A stretch of DNA of 64,000 bases from Lewinellaceae bacterium. Lineage in GTDB: Bacteria > Bacteroidota > Bacteroidia > Chitinophagales > Saprospiraceae. Shown here piece by piece: positions 26,368 to 34,262 of the stretch. Location: contig JACJYP010000005.1 in the NCBI GenBank assembly GCA_020636045.1, forward strand, positions 310,001-374,000, written 5' to 3'. The notes beneath the pieces were generated by a model. That model ran no database searches, had not been told where the DNA came from, and worked only from the letters and a program-made list of their open reading frames with translations. The position numbers and the translations under genes are program-made. Each line of letters begins with the position of its first letter. Position 1 is the stretch's first letter.

Positions 26368-26757
26368 TCAATCCTGTTCCTTGTCAAATTCTTCCTTAAA
26401 GTCGGCTCTCAGCCGCACGGGCGTCATCACTGCGCTTTGAAAATCCGGTGTCGGAAACACGGCGATCTTCATGCCTTCCTTTTCAAAATCGTTCAGCCAC
26501 TCAAGAAACTCGTAAAGATCAAGCGCCTCTACCTGAAATTCCTCGAAACCGCCCTTCTCGCGAAAAACCGCTGCGAATTCGGGATCGGGAAAAACAGCCA
26601 GCACATCCGTATCGTCGTCTCCGTCTTCCAGCAGCAGCCAGCCTTCTTCGTCGGCCAAACCCCATATCTCTTCTTCCGCCACTACCGTTTTGATAAAATA
26701 CTTGTAGCGGCTTTCGGGCTTTTTGGCCAGTATTTCTTCAAGCTGTTTCTGTGTCAT
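26368..26757 (-). CDS. DUF2750 family protein inserted between nuoE and nuoF
   Basis: The protein is 129 residues long and acidic. It matches the DUF2750 pattern by its opening KKPESRYKYFIKTVVAEEEIW, the GLADEEGWLLLEDGD stretch and the later EGMKIAVFPTP. No enzymatic motif is evident; it is presumably cytoplasmic. The frame could start further upstream at 26823, but that would overlap nuoE and is not needed. It lies 25 bases after nuoE and 23 before nuoF, so it is co-transcribed with complex I. Its role is unknown. Confidence 0.7.
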   Translation of the reverse strand: MTQKQLEEILAKKPESRYKYFIKTVVAEEEIWGLADEEGWLLLEDGDDDTDVLAVFPDPEFAAVFREKGGFEEFQVEALDLYEFLEWLNDFEKEGMKIAVFPTPDFQSAVMTPVRLRADFKEEFDKEQD

Positions 26758-26782
26758 GTTCGTAGCCAAAAAACGTTTTAAA

Positions 26783-27325
26783 TCAGTGCATTTTCCAGGT
26801 GCCCTTGTCAATTTTTCCCGCACGGCAATCGTTGATGAAACGATCGATCTTTTCTTCCGTCAGGTGTTCGTGGTAATATTGCCCGACCTGCATCATGGGA
26901 GCATAACCGCAGGCGCCCAGGCATTCCACCTCTTTGATGGTAAAAAGCCCGTCGGCCGTGGTCTGGTTCTTTCCGATGCCGAGTTTCAGTTTGGTATACT
27001 CGATCAGTTGCTCTGCTCCTTCTATGGCGCAGGGGCCCGTGTGGCAAAATTCCAGCACGTACCGGCCGACCGGTTCGAGGTTGTACATGGAGTAAAAGGA
27101 CGCAACCTCGTACACTTCTATCGGTGTTATGGACAATACCTCTGCTACGTGGTCCATGGCGGGTACGCTCAGCCAACCCTGATTTTCTTCCTGCGCAATG
27201 TGCAAGGCGCGCAAAATGGCGCTTTTCTGCCTGTCATCAGGGTATTTTTTCATCAATCCCTGCACTTCGGCAAGTGCCGCGTCAGAAAATTTGAATGGTG
27301 TTCCGTTTGATGTTACTGCGTGCAT
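26783..27325 (-). CDS. nuoE: NADH-quinone oxidoreductase subunit E
   Basis: The protein is 180 residues long and thioredoxin-like. The 2Fe-2S (N1a) ligands are CHTGPC and CLGACG, with the expected spacing between pairs. The N-terminal segment KKYPDDRQKSAILRALHIAQEE (in pieces) is typical of the subunit. It docks on NuoF. The DUF2750 gene follows at 25 bases; nuoD lies 39 bases before it. Confidence 0.94.
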   Translation of the reverse strand: MHAVTSNGTPFKFSDAALAEVQGLMKKYPDDRQKSAILRALHIAQEENQGWLSVPAMDHVAEVLSITPIEVYEVASFYSMYNLEPVGRYVLEFCHTGPCAIEGAEQLIEYTKLKLGIGKNQTTADGLFTIKEVECLGACGYAPMMQVGQYYHEHLTEEKIDRFINDCRAGKIDKGTWKMH

Positions 27326-27364
27326 GTTATCGTCAGTATCGGTATTTGCAAAAACGGTTTTGGC

Positions 27365-28570
27365 TCAGGCATCCAGTTCGCCTGCGATGACGTTCATGGA
27401 ACTCATCGTCAGGATCGCATCGGAAAGCATGGAGCCTTTGATCATTTCGGGGTATGCCTGGTAATAAATGAAGCAGGGACGGCGAAAATGCAGGCGAAAA
27501 GGCTGCCGGCCGCCATCGCTGACCAGGTAAAAGCCCAGTTCGCCGTTGCCGCCTTCCACGGCGTGGTACACTTCCCCGACGGGTACCGGCGTTTCGCCCA
27601 TCACCACCTTGAAGTGGTAGATCAGCGCTTCCATTTTGGTGTATACATCCGGCTTGTCGGGCAGATAGAATTCCGGCACGTCGGCGTGGTAATCGCCGGC
27701 AGGCAGGTTGTCGTAAGCCTGATGGATGATGCGCAGGCTCTGGCGAATCTCTTCCTGGCGCACCATGAAACGATCGTAGGTGTCGCCTTGCGTGCCGACT
27801 GGAATGATAAAGTCGAAATCCTCGTAACTGGAATAAGGTGTCATCACCCGCACGTCGTAATCGACGCCTGCGGCCCTCAGATTGGGACCGGTAAAGCCAT
27901 ATTCCAGCGCGCGCGCGCCTGCGATCGGGCCGGCGCCGATGCAACGGTCCATAAAAATGCGGTTGCGCTCAAGCAGGTCGTTGAATTCTTCGAAGCGTGC
28001 AGGGAATGTTTTCAGGAAATCCTTCAGTTTGGCGTGGAAAACCGGCGTGAAATCGCGCTCCATGCCGCCGATCCGGCCGATATTGGTCGTCAGGCGCGAG
28101 CCGCATACTTCCTCGAACATTTCGTAGATGCGTTCGCGCTCCTGGAACATATAGGTAAAGCCTGTAAGAGCCCCCGTATCTACCCCGATCACCGCATTAC
28201 ACACGAGGTGGTCGGCGATACGCGCCAGTTCCATCACAATCACGCGCATGTACTGCGCTCTTTTGGGGAGTTCGCAGCCGATCAGTTTTTCCACGGTCAT
28301 GTGCCAGCCCATGTTGTTGATCGGCGAAGAACAGTAGTTCAGCCGGTCGGTGATGGGCGTCACCTGATTGTACGGGCGGTGTTCTGCCAGTTTTTCAAAA
28401 GCGCGGTGGATGTATCCGATCGTCGGTTCAGCCGAATGTATCTTCTCCCCGTCCATTTTCAGCACGTTCTGAAAAATGCCGTGGGTGGCAGGGTGGGTCG
28501 GCCCCAGGTTGAGTGTCGCGAGTTCCCCGTCGAGGTTATCCAGAGAGGAAAAATATGATTGAACTTGCAT
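27365..28570 (-). CDS. nuoD: NADH-quinone oxidoreductase subunit D
   Basis: The protein is 401 residues long, related to the large subunit of NiFe hydrogenases but without the nickel-binding cysteines. The quinone-site segment is LNLGPTHPATHG (His pair near residues 26-29), followed by SPINNMGWHMTVEKL. It forms the quinone site with NuoB. It starts 10 bases after nuoC, and the two genes are separate rather than fused as in E. coli. Confidence 0.95.
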   Translation of the reverse strand: MQVQSYFSSLDNLDGELATLNLGPTHPATHGIFQNVLKMDGEKIHSAEPTIGYIHRAFEKLAEHRPYNQVTPITDRLNYCSSPINNMGWHMTVEKLIGCELPKRAQYMRVIVMELARIADHLVCNAVIGVDTGALTGFTYMFQERERIYEMFEEVCGSRLTTNIGRIGGMERDFTPVFHAKLKDFLKTFPARFEEFNDLLERNRIFMDRCIGAGPIAGARALEYGFTGPNLRAAGVDYDVRVMTPYSSYEDFDFIIPVGTQGDTYDRFMVRQEEIRQSLRIIHQAYDNLPAGDYHADVPEFYLPDKPDVYTKMEALIYHFKVVMGETPVPVGEVYHAVEGGNGELGFYLVSDGGRQPFRLHFRRPCFIYYQAYPEMIKGSMLSDAILTMSSMNVIAGELDA

Positions 28571-28580
28571 GGATCAGATT

Positions 28581-29111
28581 TTAATCAAAACTCCGGCCTT
28601 CGTGACCATCACGTCCGAAAAATCGGTCGTCTTTGTCCGTGCGGGTGCCGTCTTCCAGTTTGTATTCCTTGCGCATGGGAAAAACATCCAGATCGTCCAC
28701 GTTCAGGATACGGCGCAGGTCGGGGTGGCCGTCGAATATGATTCCAAAAAAGTCGTATTCCTGGCGTTCCATCCAGTTAGCCGTCGGCCACAGCGCCGTC
28801 ATGGATGGCGCATGCGGATCATCGATCGGGAAAAAGGCTTTGATGCGAAAGCGCAGGTTGTGAACGAAACTATGCAGGTGGTAAACGAGCCCGAGTTCTT
28901 TTCCTTTCTGTTCCGGATAGTGCATGCCACAGAGGGACGTCAGAAAGTTTGCCTGTATTTCAGGGTCTTCCTTGACAAAGCGCAGCATTTCGGGCAGGTG
29001 TTCGCGCGTTGTTTCCAGGGTCAGCATGCCGTAAGGTTCACCGTGGTCGAGAATGGCCCCGGGAAAACGGCGTTCGATGGCTGCGTGCAGGGTAGCGTTG
29101 TCGAGTTGCAT
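28581..29111 (-). CDS. nuoC: NADH-quinone oxidoreductase subunit C
   Basis: The protein is 176 residues long and of the 30-kDa subunit family. The conserved core is WMERQEYDFFGIIFDGHPDL with the following RRIL. It is a structural subunit of the peripheral arm. The gap to nuoB is 78 bases. Confidence 0.94.
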   Translation of the reverse strand: MQLDNATLHAAIERRFPGAILDHGEPYGMLTLETTREHLPEMLRFVKEDPEIQANFLTSLCGMHYPEQKGKELGLVYHLHSFVHNLRFRIKAFFPIDDPHAPSMTALWPTANWMERQEYDFFGIIFDGHPDLRRILNVDDLDVFPMRKEYKLEDGTRTDKDDRFFGRDGHEGRSFD

Positions 29112-29189
29112 GTAAGTACTTCAGTAAACTGCCGCTTGGCGCCCGGTCGGTGGTGACGGCCGGATGCGGGTACGGACCAGAGCATCCAC

Positions 29190-29768
29190 TTATCCAATTT
29201 GGTATTTCTCCAGCAGGTGTTGGTATTCGGGGGAATAGCGCCGGCGGTAGGGCTCGTTTTTGACAAGTTCCTGTATTTTCATAACCCCGTCGATGATCTG
29301 CTCGGGGCGCGGCGGGCACCCCGGCACGTAAACGTCTACGGGTATTACTTTATCAATGCCCTGTAGCACGGAATAGGTATCGAAAATACCGCCGGAACTC
29401 GCGCAGGCTCCCACGGCGATCACCCATTTGGGCTCGGCCATCTGCGTGTAGACCTGCTTCAAAATGGGTCCCATCTTCTTTGCAATGGTACCCATCACCA
29501 TCAGCAGATCCGCCTGGCGGGGTGAAAAAGAAAGGCGTTCCATGCCGAACCTGGCCAGGTCGTAGTTGGTGCCCATCGTGGCCATAAATTCGATACCGCA
29601 GCAGGAGGTTGCAAAGGGGAGCGGCCAGATAGAGTTGGAGCGCGCCAGTCCCAATGCTTTTTCAACGGATGTCAGTTGATATCCTTCCCCAAAATAACTT
29701 TCCGGTATCTCGGCAGTTTTGATGCCCATGATCTGTATGTTTGGCTCCTGGGATAGCCCCGGAAGCAT
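29190..29768 (-). CDS. nuoB: NADH-quinone oxidoreductase subunit B
   Basis: The protein is 192 residues long from the ATG at 29766-29768. The N2 cluster ligands are the tandem cysteines in TSCCGIEF, the cysteine of AVGACASSGG, and the one in VPGCPPRPE. N2 hands electrons to quinone. The frame is open upstream to 29837, but that part overlaps nuoA, so the internal ATG 7 bases after the nuoA stop is preferred. Confidence 0.94.
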   Translation of the reverse strand: MLPGLSQEPNIQIMGIKTAEIPESYFGEGYQLTSVEKALGLARSNSIWPLPFATSCCGIEFMATMGTNYDLARFGMERLSFSPRQADLLMVMGTIAKKMGPILKQVYTQMAEPKWVIAVGACASSGGIFDTYSVLQGIDKVIPVDVYVPGCPPRPEQIIDGVMKIQELVKNEPYRRRYSPEYQHLLEKYQIG

Positions 29769-29775
29769 TATTTGT

Positions 29776-30138
29776 TTATCTGTCCCACTCGAAAGCGCCT
29801 TTCCGCAATACGTAGTAAAAGCCCAGTAAAAAGACACCGACGAACATCAGGACGGCAAAAAATCCATTGAATCCCATTTCACGGAAATTCACGGCATAGG
29901 GATAGAAAAAGATCACTTCCACGTCGAACAGTACGAACAGGATGGCCGTCATCAGGTATTTGATCGACACCGGCATGCGTGCATTGCCCTGCCCTTCGAT
30001 GCCGCACTCGAAGTTCTCGTTTTTCTTGTCGCTTTTGCGCCTTGGTCCCAGCAGCGGTACTACGATGAGCACCAGGGCAACAAAACCCAGGGCTACCAGC
30101 GACTGAAGCACGATCGGCATATATCCGGATGGTTCCAT
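29776..30138 (-). CDS. nuoA: NADH-quinone oxidoreductase subunit A
   Basis: The protein is 120 residues long, with three helices. The loop NENFECGIEGQGNARMP contains the conserved cysteine that changes its exposure during the active/deactive switch. FVLFDVEVIFFYPYA is the second diagnostic stretch. The TTG at 30150 could also be used, but the ATG at 30136-30138 (MEPSGYMP) is more likely. It is the first gene of the nuo operon. Confidence 0.93.
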   Translation of the reverse strand: MEPSGYMPIVLQSLVALGFVALVLIVVPLLGPRRKSDKKNENFECGIEGQGNARMPVSIKYLMTAILFVLFDVEVIFFYPYAVNFREMGFNGFFAVLMFVGVFLLGFYYVLRKGAFEWDR

Positions 30139-30198
30139 AAATGGGTGCAAAATGTTCCACGTTAAAACGCGGCGATAAAAAATCTGTTTAATTCCAGG

Positions 30199-30234
30199 GG
30201 CCGAAAGAAGGGGAAAAAGCCCGTTTTTTCGGCC
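30199..30234 (-). promoter_or_regulatory. Hairpin in the presumed nuo leader
   Basis: GGCCGAAA at 30199-30206 is the exact inverse of TTTCGGCC at 30227-30234, separated by 20 bases. It would form in the nuo leader RNA about 60 bases before nuoA. It could influence stability or ribosome access; there is no direct evidence. Confidence 0.4.
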
Positions 30235-30238
30235 GTCG

Positions 30239-30246
30239 CAAAGGTA
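30239..30246 (-). promoter_or_regulatory. Candidate -7 box of the nuo operon
   Basis: On the minus strand the sequence is TACCTTTG, an exact TAnnTTTG match. I do not see a good TTTG at the usual distance upstream, so the -33 element is weak. It is 100 bases from the nuoA start. Confidence 0.4.
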
Positions 30247-30394
30247 TCATTATTTCAACTGAACTTTTAAGGTGTGGGGGATAAATACCCCGCGATGCAG
30301 GCTCCAAAAAGGCTTAATCCGGAAATATTCTAAAAAACAACCGGCTCTGTCCATACTTAGCAAGGCTTTTTCTTTTTCCAGCCGGACGAATGTC

Positions 30395-30402
30395 TAATTT
30401 TG
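30395..30402 (+). promoter_or_regulatory. Candidate -7 box of the DUF4249-like lipoprotein gene
   Basis: TAATTTTG is an exact TAnnTTTG match located 114 bases before the ATG at 30516. The upstream region is T-rich (TCTTTTTC) but lacks a clear TTTG. It is a candidate only. Confidence 0.3.
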
Positions 30403-30515
30403 CTCCCGCATTTTTTGAAAATGCAAACCCGGTCGTATGATCCGGCGTTCCAATATTGATCATTGATGGATCCGGTGGAAAAACCTTTCAGCCCGGTACT
30501 TATAAACACAATCTG

Positions 30516-31544
30516 ATGAAAAAACTACTTCCGATGTTCTTTGCGGGCGTTCTGCTGGTCCTGGCAGCCTGCTCCAACGATTTTGACGTAGTGACTGACT
30601 GGAAAGAGGTGCCGGTCACTTATGCCATTGTTTCTCCGCAGGATACCGCGCACTATGTGCGGGCAGAAAAAGCGTTTCTCGACCCGAAAACGAGTGCTCT
30701 GGTCATTGCCAGGATCGCCGATTCGCTTTATTACCCGGAAGATGCCATAACGGTATGGCTGGAGCGCACGTCGAACCAGTCGCGCGTGCAACTGCACCGT
30801 GTGGACGGGGTAGTGGAGGGCATCGTCCGCGATACGGGCATTTTTGCCACCAACCCGAACTGGTTGTACAAGTACAAACCGACTCCTGGCAACGAACTGC
30901 TGCCCGGCGAGGAATACCGCCTGATCGTAGAACGCACCGACGGGCAACCCGCTATCACGGCCGAAACGACCATACCGCAGAATTTTAATCTGGTGAAGCC
31001 CAACCTGAGCAACATTCCGCCGCTGCTGACCTTTTTTCCGAGCGACGATACGGAAATCGAGTGGCGTGCCGATAAAAACGCCGTCTTGTTCAATGTAAAA
31101 CTCATTATCCGCTTCCGGGAAGAGAATGCCAGTGGCATGACGCTCCAGCATGTCGTACTGGAATGGGATGTGCCTTCGCAGATCAGCCTTACCGACCTCG
31201 ATGCTCAAAAACAGCGCGGCAAGGTGTTCATTCCCGGGGTCGAATTCTACCGGTTCTTGCACGACAATATTCAACCTTCCACCGATCGCTTCCGCTATTT
31301 TGAAAACATGGATGTCAAGATCGAAGGCGGCGGTAAAGAGATCAAGGAATACCAATTGACCTCCGCCGCCAACTCGGGCATCACAGGCGCAGAGGTGTTT
31401 TCCATCTATACGAACATGTCGGAAGGCTACGGATTGTTCTCTTCGAAAAACGTGTCCGTTTTTGGCGGGATCAAGGTGAATGTGAAAACAGTAGACTCCA
31501 TGAGCGTCCATCCGCTTACCTTCGATCTCAACTTTAAATACTGA
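30516..31544 (+). CDS. Lipoprotein, possibly DUF4249-like
   Basis: The protein is 342 residues long from the ATG at 30516. A signal with lipobox cysteine 19 (LVLAAC) is followed by beta-rich sequence. The mid-part EEYRLIVERTDGQPAITAETTIP is the type of strand seen in DUF4249 lipoproteins of Bacteroidota, which often lie beside TonB-dependent receptors. No receptor gene lies nearby. A longer frame starting at 30456 would place the signal inside the protein, so the internal ATG is preferred. It is followed by a long non-coding stretch and appears to be a single-gene unit. Function unknown. Confidence 0.6.
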   Translation: MKKLLPMFFAGVLLVLAACSNDFDVVTDWKEVPVTYAIVSPQDTAHYVRAEKAFLDPKTSALVIARIADSLYYPEDAITVWLERTSNQSRVQLHRVDGVVEGIVRDTGIFATNPNWLYKYKPTPGNELLPGEEYRLIVERTDGQPAITAETTIPQNFNLVKPNLSNIPPLLTFFPSDDTEIEWRADKNAVLFNVKLIIRFREENASGMTLQHVVLEWDVPSQISLTDLDAQKQRGKVFIPGVEFYRFLHDNIQPSTDRFRYFENMDVKIEGGGKEIKEYQLTSAANSGITGAEVFSIYTNMSEGYGLFSSKNVSVFGGIKVNVKTVDSMSVHPLTFDLNFKY

Positions 31545-31883
31545 AAAACCGACCGCTCCCTCAAAAAACGGGCGTTTGGTTATTTGATTTTGATACCCCG
31601 ATGCGGGTAGTTTTGTCGGAAAAATGACGTTTTTGGAGGTTCGAAACAAAAAATAGCAGAAAAATCAATCGGAATACCCGTAATTTTATTTCACAAAAAC
31701 GATAAAAAACACGCGGGTTTCATTCTGTAAAAAACTGATTTTCAGTTAATTGATTTATGAAAATTGTTTTGAAACTCTTTATGTGATCTTCACAACATAT
31801 GAAAAATGTCATTGGTGCACACCCGTTCAATGCAGACTTTTGTAACATGAACGGTGGTGATTAAAGAATTACCGCCGAGAGAT
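31545..31883. other. AT-rich non-coding stretch
   Basis: This roughly 340-base stretch is visibly richer in A and T than the coding DNA and shows no convincing open frame. It contains several TTTTG elements, such as the one near 31835-31839, that could serve as promoter parts for the structured RNA that follows. No terminator for the upstream lipoprotein gene was recognised. Confidence 0.45.
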
Positions 31884-31900
31884 ATGTTCATGGGATTATA
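31884..31900 (+). repeat. 17-mer direct repeat, copy 1
   Basis: ATGTTCATGGGATTATA occurs here and again at 32067-32083, identical over 17 bases. The copies are 183 bases apart and flank the main hairpins. This copy begins with an ATG that would encode MFMGLYKFR followed by a stop. Confidence 0.85.
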
Positions 31901-32066
31901 CAAATTCAGGTGAGAGAGCAAGTCCTTCTTCTTAGTTGGGAGGACTTGCTGAACCTGAATAAAGTGTTAAGCCCTGATTCATTGCAACATAAAGATGTAT
32001 GCGGGCGTTTATTTGTCGCATATATTGCAAAATATTGTCGCCCCTTTTCGGGGCCTCTGTTTCGAA

Positions 32067-32083
32067 ATGTTCATGGGATTATA
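32067..32083 (+). repeat. 17-mer direct repeat, copy 2
   Basis: This is the second identical copy of ATGTTCATGGGATTATA. In this copy the ATG frame gives MFMGL and then TAA. It lies 17 bases before the terminator stem. Confidence 0.85.
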
Positions 32084-32099
32084 ATTTGTTGTTTTACGA

Positions 32100-32126
32100 C
32101 CGCGCCGAAAGAGGCGCGGTTTTTTT
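32100..32126 (+). terminator. Rho-independent terminator upstream of panB
   Basis: CCGCGCC at 32100-32106 pairs with GGCGCGG at 32113-32119 over a GAAAGA loop, followed by seven T residues. It is strong and plus-strand directed. It ends either a small RNA or a regulated leader of panB. Confidence 0.88.
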
Positions 32127-32230
32127 GTTTTAAGACCTACCTTTCGCCTTTTTTGCAATTCCCGGTTGTGTTCAGGGCCTGCGCACGGCGAATTCCCCGA
32201 ACACTGTCCCGGTCCTATTGTTTTCTGACC

Positions 32231-33049
32231 ATGTCTGCATCAACCGCTGAAGTAAAACGTGTGACCACACACGTCATTCATTCCATGAAATCGCGTGGCG
32301 AAAAGATTGCCATGCTTACGGCCTACGATTTTTCAATGGCCCGCATACTCGACGAGGCGGGTATCGACATCCTGCTCGTAGGCGATTCCGCATCCAATGT
32401 AATGGCAGGCCACGAAACCACCCTGCCGATCACCCTCGACCAGATGATCTATCACGCACAATCAGTGGTCCGTGCAGTAAAAAGGGCTATGGTGGTGGTC
32501 GATCTGCCTTTCGGAAGTTATCAGTCCAACCCGGAGATCGCCCTGTCAAGTGCCATTCGTGTGATGAAGGAATCGGGCGCCCATGCGATCAAACTGGAGG
32601 GGGGCGCCGAAAACGAAAAGGCGATCAAACGCATCCTCATGGCTGGGATTCCGGTTATGGGGCATCTTGGCCTTACTCCCCAAAGCATCTATAAGTTCGG
32701 CACCTACACAGTGCGCGCCAAGGAAGAACTGGAAGCCCAGAAACTCCGGGAAGATGCCCAACTGCTTGAAAATCTGGGTTGTTTTGCCATCGTTCTGGAA
32801 AAGATCCCGGCACAACTCACCAGAGAAGTCTCCGAAACCCTGAACGTTCCGACCATCGGCATCGGTGCAGGAAAGTATGCAGACGGCCAGGTGCTCGTCA
32901 CGCATGACATGCTGGGCATCACCAAAGATTTCAAACCGCGTTTTCTGCGCCGCTACCTCGAACTGTTCGACGAGATCGGAAAGGCAACCAAACTATATAT
33001 AAGCGACGTTAAAGACAAAAATTTTCCGAGCGACGCCGAACAATACTAA
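32231..33049 (+). CDS. panB: Ketopantoate hydroxymethyltransferase
   Basis: The protein is 272 residues long from the ATG at 32231. The signatures are MLTAYDFSMARILDEAG, VGDSASNVMAGHETTLP (metal and substrate region) and HAIKLEGG, and the last third has the GIGAGKYADGQVLV stretch. It adds a hydroxymethyl group from methylene-tetrahydrofolate to alpha-ketoisovalerate in pantothenate synthesis. The same frame is open up to 31910, but that extension runs through the structured RNA and the terminator, so the internal start is used. It is followed by mltG. Confidence 0.93.
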   Translation: MSASTAEVKRVTTHVIHSMKSRGEKIAMLTAYDFSMARILDEAGIDILLVGDSASNVMAGHETTLPITLDQMIYHAQSVVRAVKRAMVVVDLPFGSYQSNPEIALSSAIRVMKESGAHAIKLEGGAENEKAIKRILMAGIPVMGHLGLTPQSIYKFGTYTVRAKEELEAQKLREDAQLLENLGCFAIVLEKIPAQLTREVSETLNVPTIGIGAGKYADGQVLVTHDMLGITKDFKPRFLRRYLELFDEIGKATKLYISDVKDKNFPSDAEQY

Positions 33050-33165
33050 AACGCGACAGCGTTTATCATTTTGTCCTGTTCGAAGCAAGCTCGACAACAT
33101 CCCTCATGATTTCTGTTTTTTCACCTAATCAGCAATGGTATTACCCCGGTAAACTTTCTTCTGTT

Positions 33166-34215
33166 ATGAAAGCGAGAAAATCATCCCTTTCCAGGTATGT
33201 CCTGCTTTTCTTTACCGCGGCGCTGCTCATCGGCGCATATTTTGCCTGGCGCCCGCTAAAAGCCATCTATTTCTCCGGCGTTCCCGCACAGCTCGAGAAT
33301 AAATATGTCTGCATACCGACCGGCTCCACATTCGATCAGGTGGTGGCCATCCTGAGATCGGGCGGATTTATAAGGGATGAGGCCGACTTTCGCTGGCTGG
33401 CGGAGAAAATGAATTACAAAAAAGACATCATGCGAGCCGGTCGTTTCGAGGTCAGGCCGGGCTGGACGAACCGGCAACTGATCCAGCACCTGCGTACCGG
33501 CGAACAGGCGCCGGTGAAGGTGATCCTCAACAACGAGCGCCTGCCCGAAGATGTGGCTTCTAAAGTGTCGCAGTTTATCGAAGCCGACTCCCTTTCATTG
33601 ATTCGCACATTCAGCGACCAGGCCTTTCTGGATGAGATCGGCTATACCTACGAGACGCTTATCGCCGCATTTATTCCCAACACCTACGAGATGTACTGGA
33701 ATACCGATGCCAGGGCTTTTGTGAAACGTATGCTCAAGGAGCACGACGCGTTCTGGAACAAAAATAACCGGCACCTGAAAGCCAGGAACCTTGGTTTGTC
33801 CGAAACGGAAGTGTATGTACTGGCATCAATTGTGGAGCGGGAAACAAACGACAATGGCGAGAAGCCTGTCATTGCAGGGGTATACCTCAACCGGCTCAGG
33901 ATCGGCATGAAACTCCAGGCCGACCCGACGAGCGTGTTCGCTACACGCGACTTTACCACACGCAGGGTGACGGAATACCACACGACCTACGACTCGCCGT
34001 ACAACACCTACGTGTACAAGGGACTTCCACCCGGCCCGATCAGTATGGCTTCCATTACTTCGATCGATGCGGTGCTGAACCCCCAAAAACACGATTACCT
34101 GTATTTTTGTGCGCGACCCGATGAATCGGGGACGCATGTTTTTGCCGAAACCTTTGCCGCGCACAAGGTCAATGCCGACCGTTTCCAAACTTACGTACGG
34201 CAGCGGCGAAACTGA
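33166..34215 (+). CDS. mltG: Endolytic peptidoglycan transglycosylase
   Basis: The protein is 349 residues long. It has one N-terminal membrane helix (YVLLFFTAALLIGAYFAW), then a LysM-like part and the YceG/MltG catalytic domain. The active-site glutamate lies in ASIVERETND. The LNRLRIGMKLQADPT and GLPPGPI segments are family hallmarks. It cuts nascent glycan strands at the outer face of the cytoplasmic membrane and limits their length. The frame is open from 33106, but the ATG at 33166 gives a proper basic start (MKARKSS) before the helix. Confidence 0.9.
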   Translation: MKARKSSLSRYVLLFFTAALLIGAYFAWRPLKAIYFSGVPAQLENKYVCIPTGSTFDQVVAILRSGGFIRDEADFRWLAEKMNYKKDIMRAGRFEVRPGWTNRQLIQHLRTGEQAPVKVILNNERLPEDVASKVSQFIEADSLSLIRTFSDQAFLDEIGYTYETLIAAFIPNTYEMYWNTDARAFVKRMLKEHDAFWNKNNRHLKARNLGLSETEVYVLASIVERETNDNGEKPVIAGVYLNRLRIGMKLQADPTSVFATRDFTTRRVTEYHTTYDSPYNTYVYKGLPPGPISMASITSIDAVLNPQKHDYLYFCARPDESGTHVFAETFAAHKVNADRFQTYVRQRRN

Positions 34216-34262
34216 ATACACGACCGCATATATTGCAACCAACGCTAAGGGATACGTCAGGA

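Larger units (their letters stand above)
30139..30515. other. Divergent intergenic region with nuo leader
   Basis: This 377-base gap separates the nuo operon (minus) from the lipoprotein gene (plus). On the minus strand it holds a TACCTTTG element (plus-strand 30239-30246) suited to be the nuo -7 box, then an inverted repeat at 30199-30234 in the presumed nuo leader. On the plus strand, TAATTTTG at 30395-30402 is a candidate -7 box for the lipoprotein gene. No coding frame was found in it. Confidence 0.6.
31884..32126 (+). ncRNA. Candidate structured RNA upstream of panB
   Basis: The stretch begins with the first 17-mer repeat and ends at a terminator. Between them are three hairpins. Hairpin one has stems ATTCAGGT/ACCTGAAT (31904-31911, 31953-31960) and AGCAAGTCCT/AGGACTTGCT (31917-31926, 31941-31950). 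Hairpin two has TATGCG/CGCATA (31998-32003, 32017-32022), framed by two TTGCAA copies that can pair. Hairpin three is GCCCC/GGGGC (32040-32044, 32050-32054). This density of pairing, with a terminator at the end and no credible protein frame, suggests a small RNA or a leader. It is not a 6S, tmRNA or RNase P form that I can recognise. panB starts 104 bases after the terminator. Confidence 0.5.

Noticed and set aside
27320..28558. A plus-strand open frame of about 412 codons across nuoD
   Set aside because: It is antisense to nuoD, which has strong family motifs, and has no recognisable domain itself.
30180..30515. A possible divergent small gene in the nuo/lipoprotein gap
   Set aside because: No frame of useful length with a proper start and no recognised motif was seen.
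31884..32126. Possible 6S RNA, tmRNA or RNase P RNA
   Set aside because: The region lacks the recognisable conserved features of these RNAs, such as the tmRNA ends and tag frame or the RNase P core. It is kept only as an unnamed structured candidate.
31910..32230. An N-terminal extension of panB through the upstream region
   Set aside because: The frame is open, but it passes through hairpins and a terminator and codes for no PanB-like sequence. The ATG at 32231 gives the normal length.
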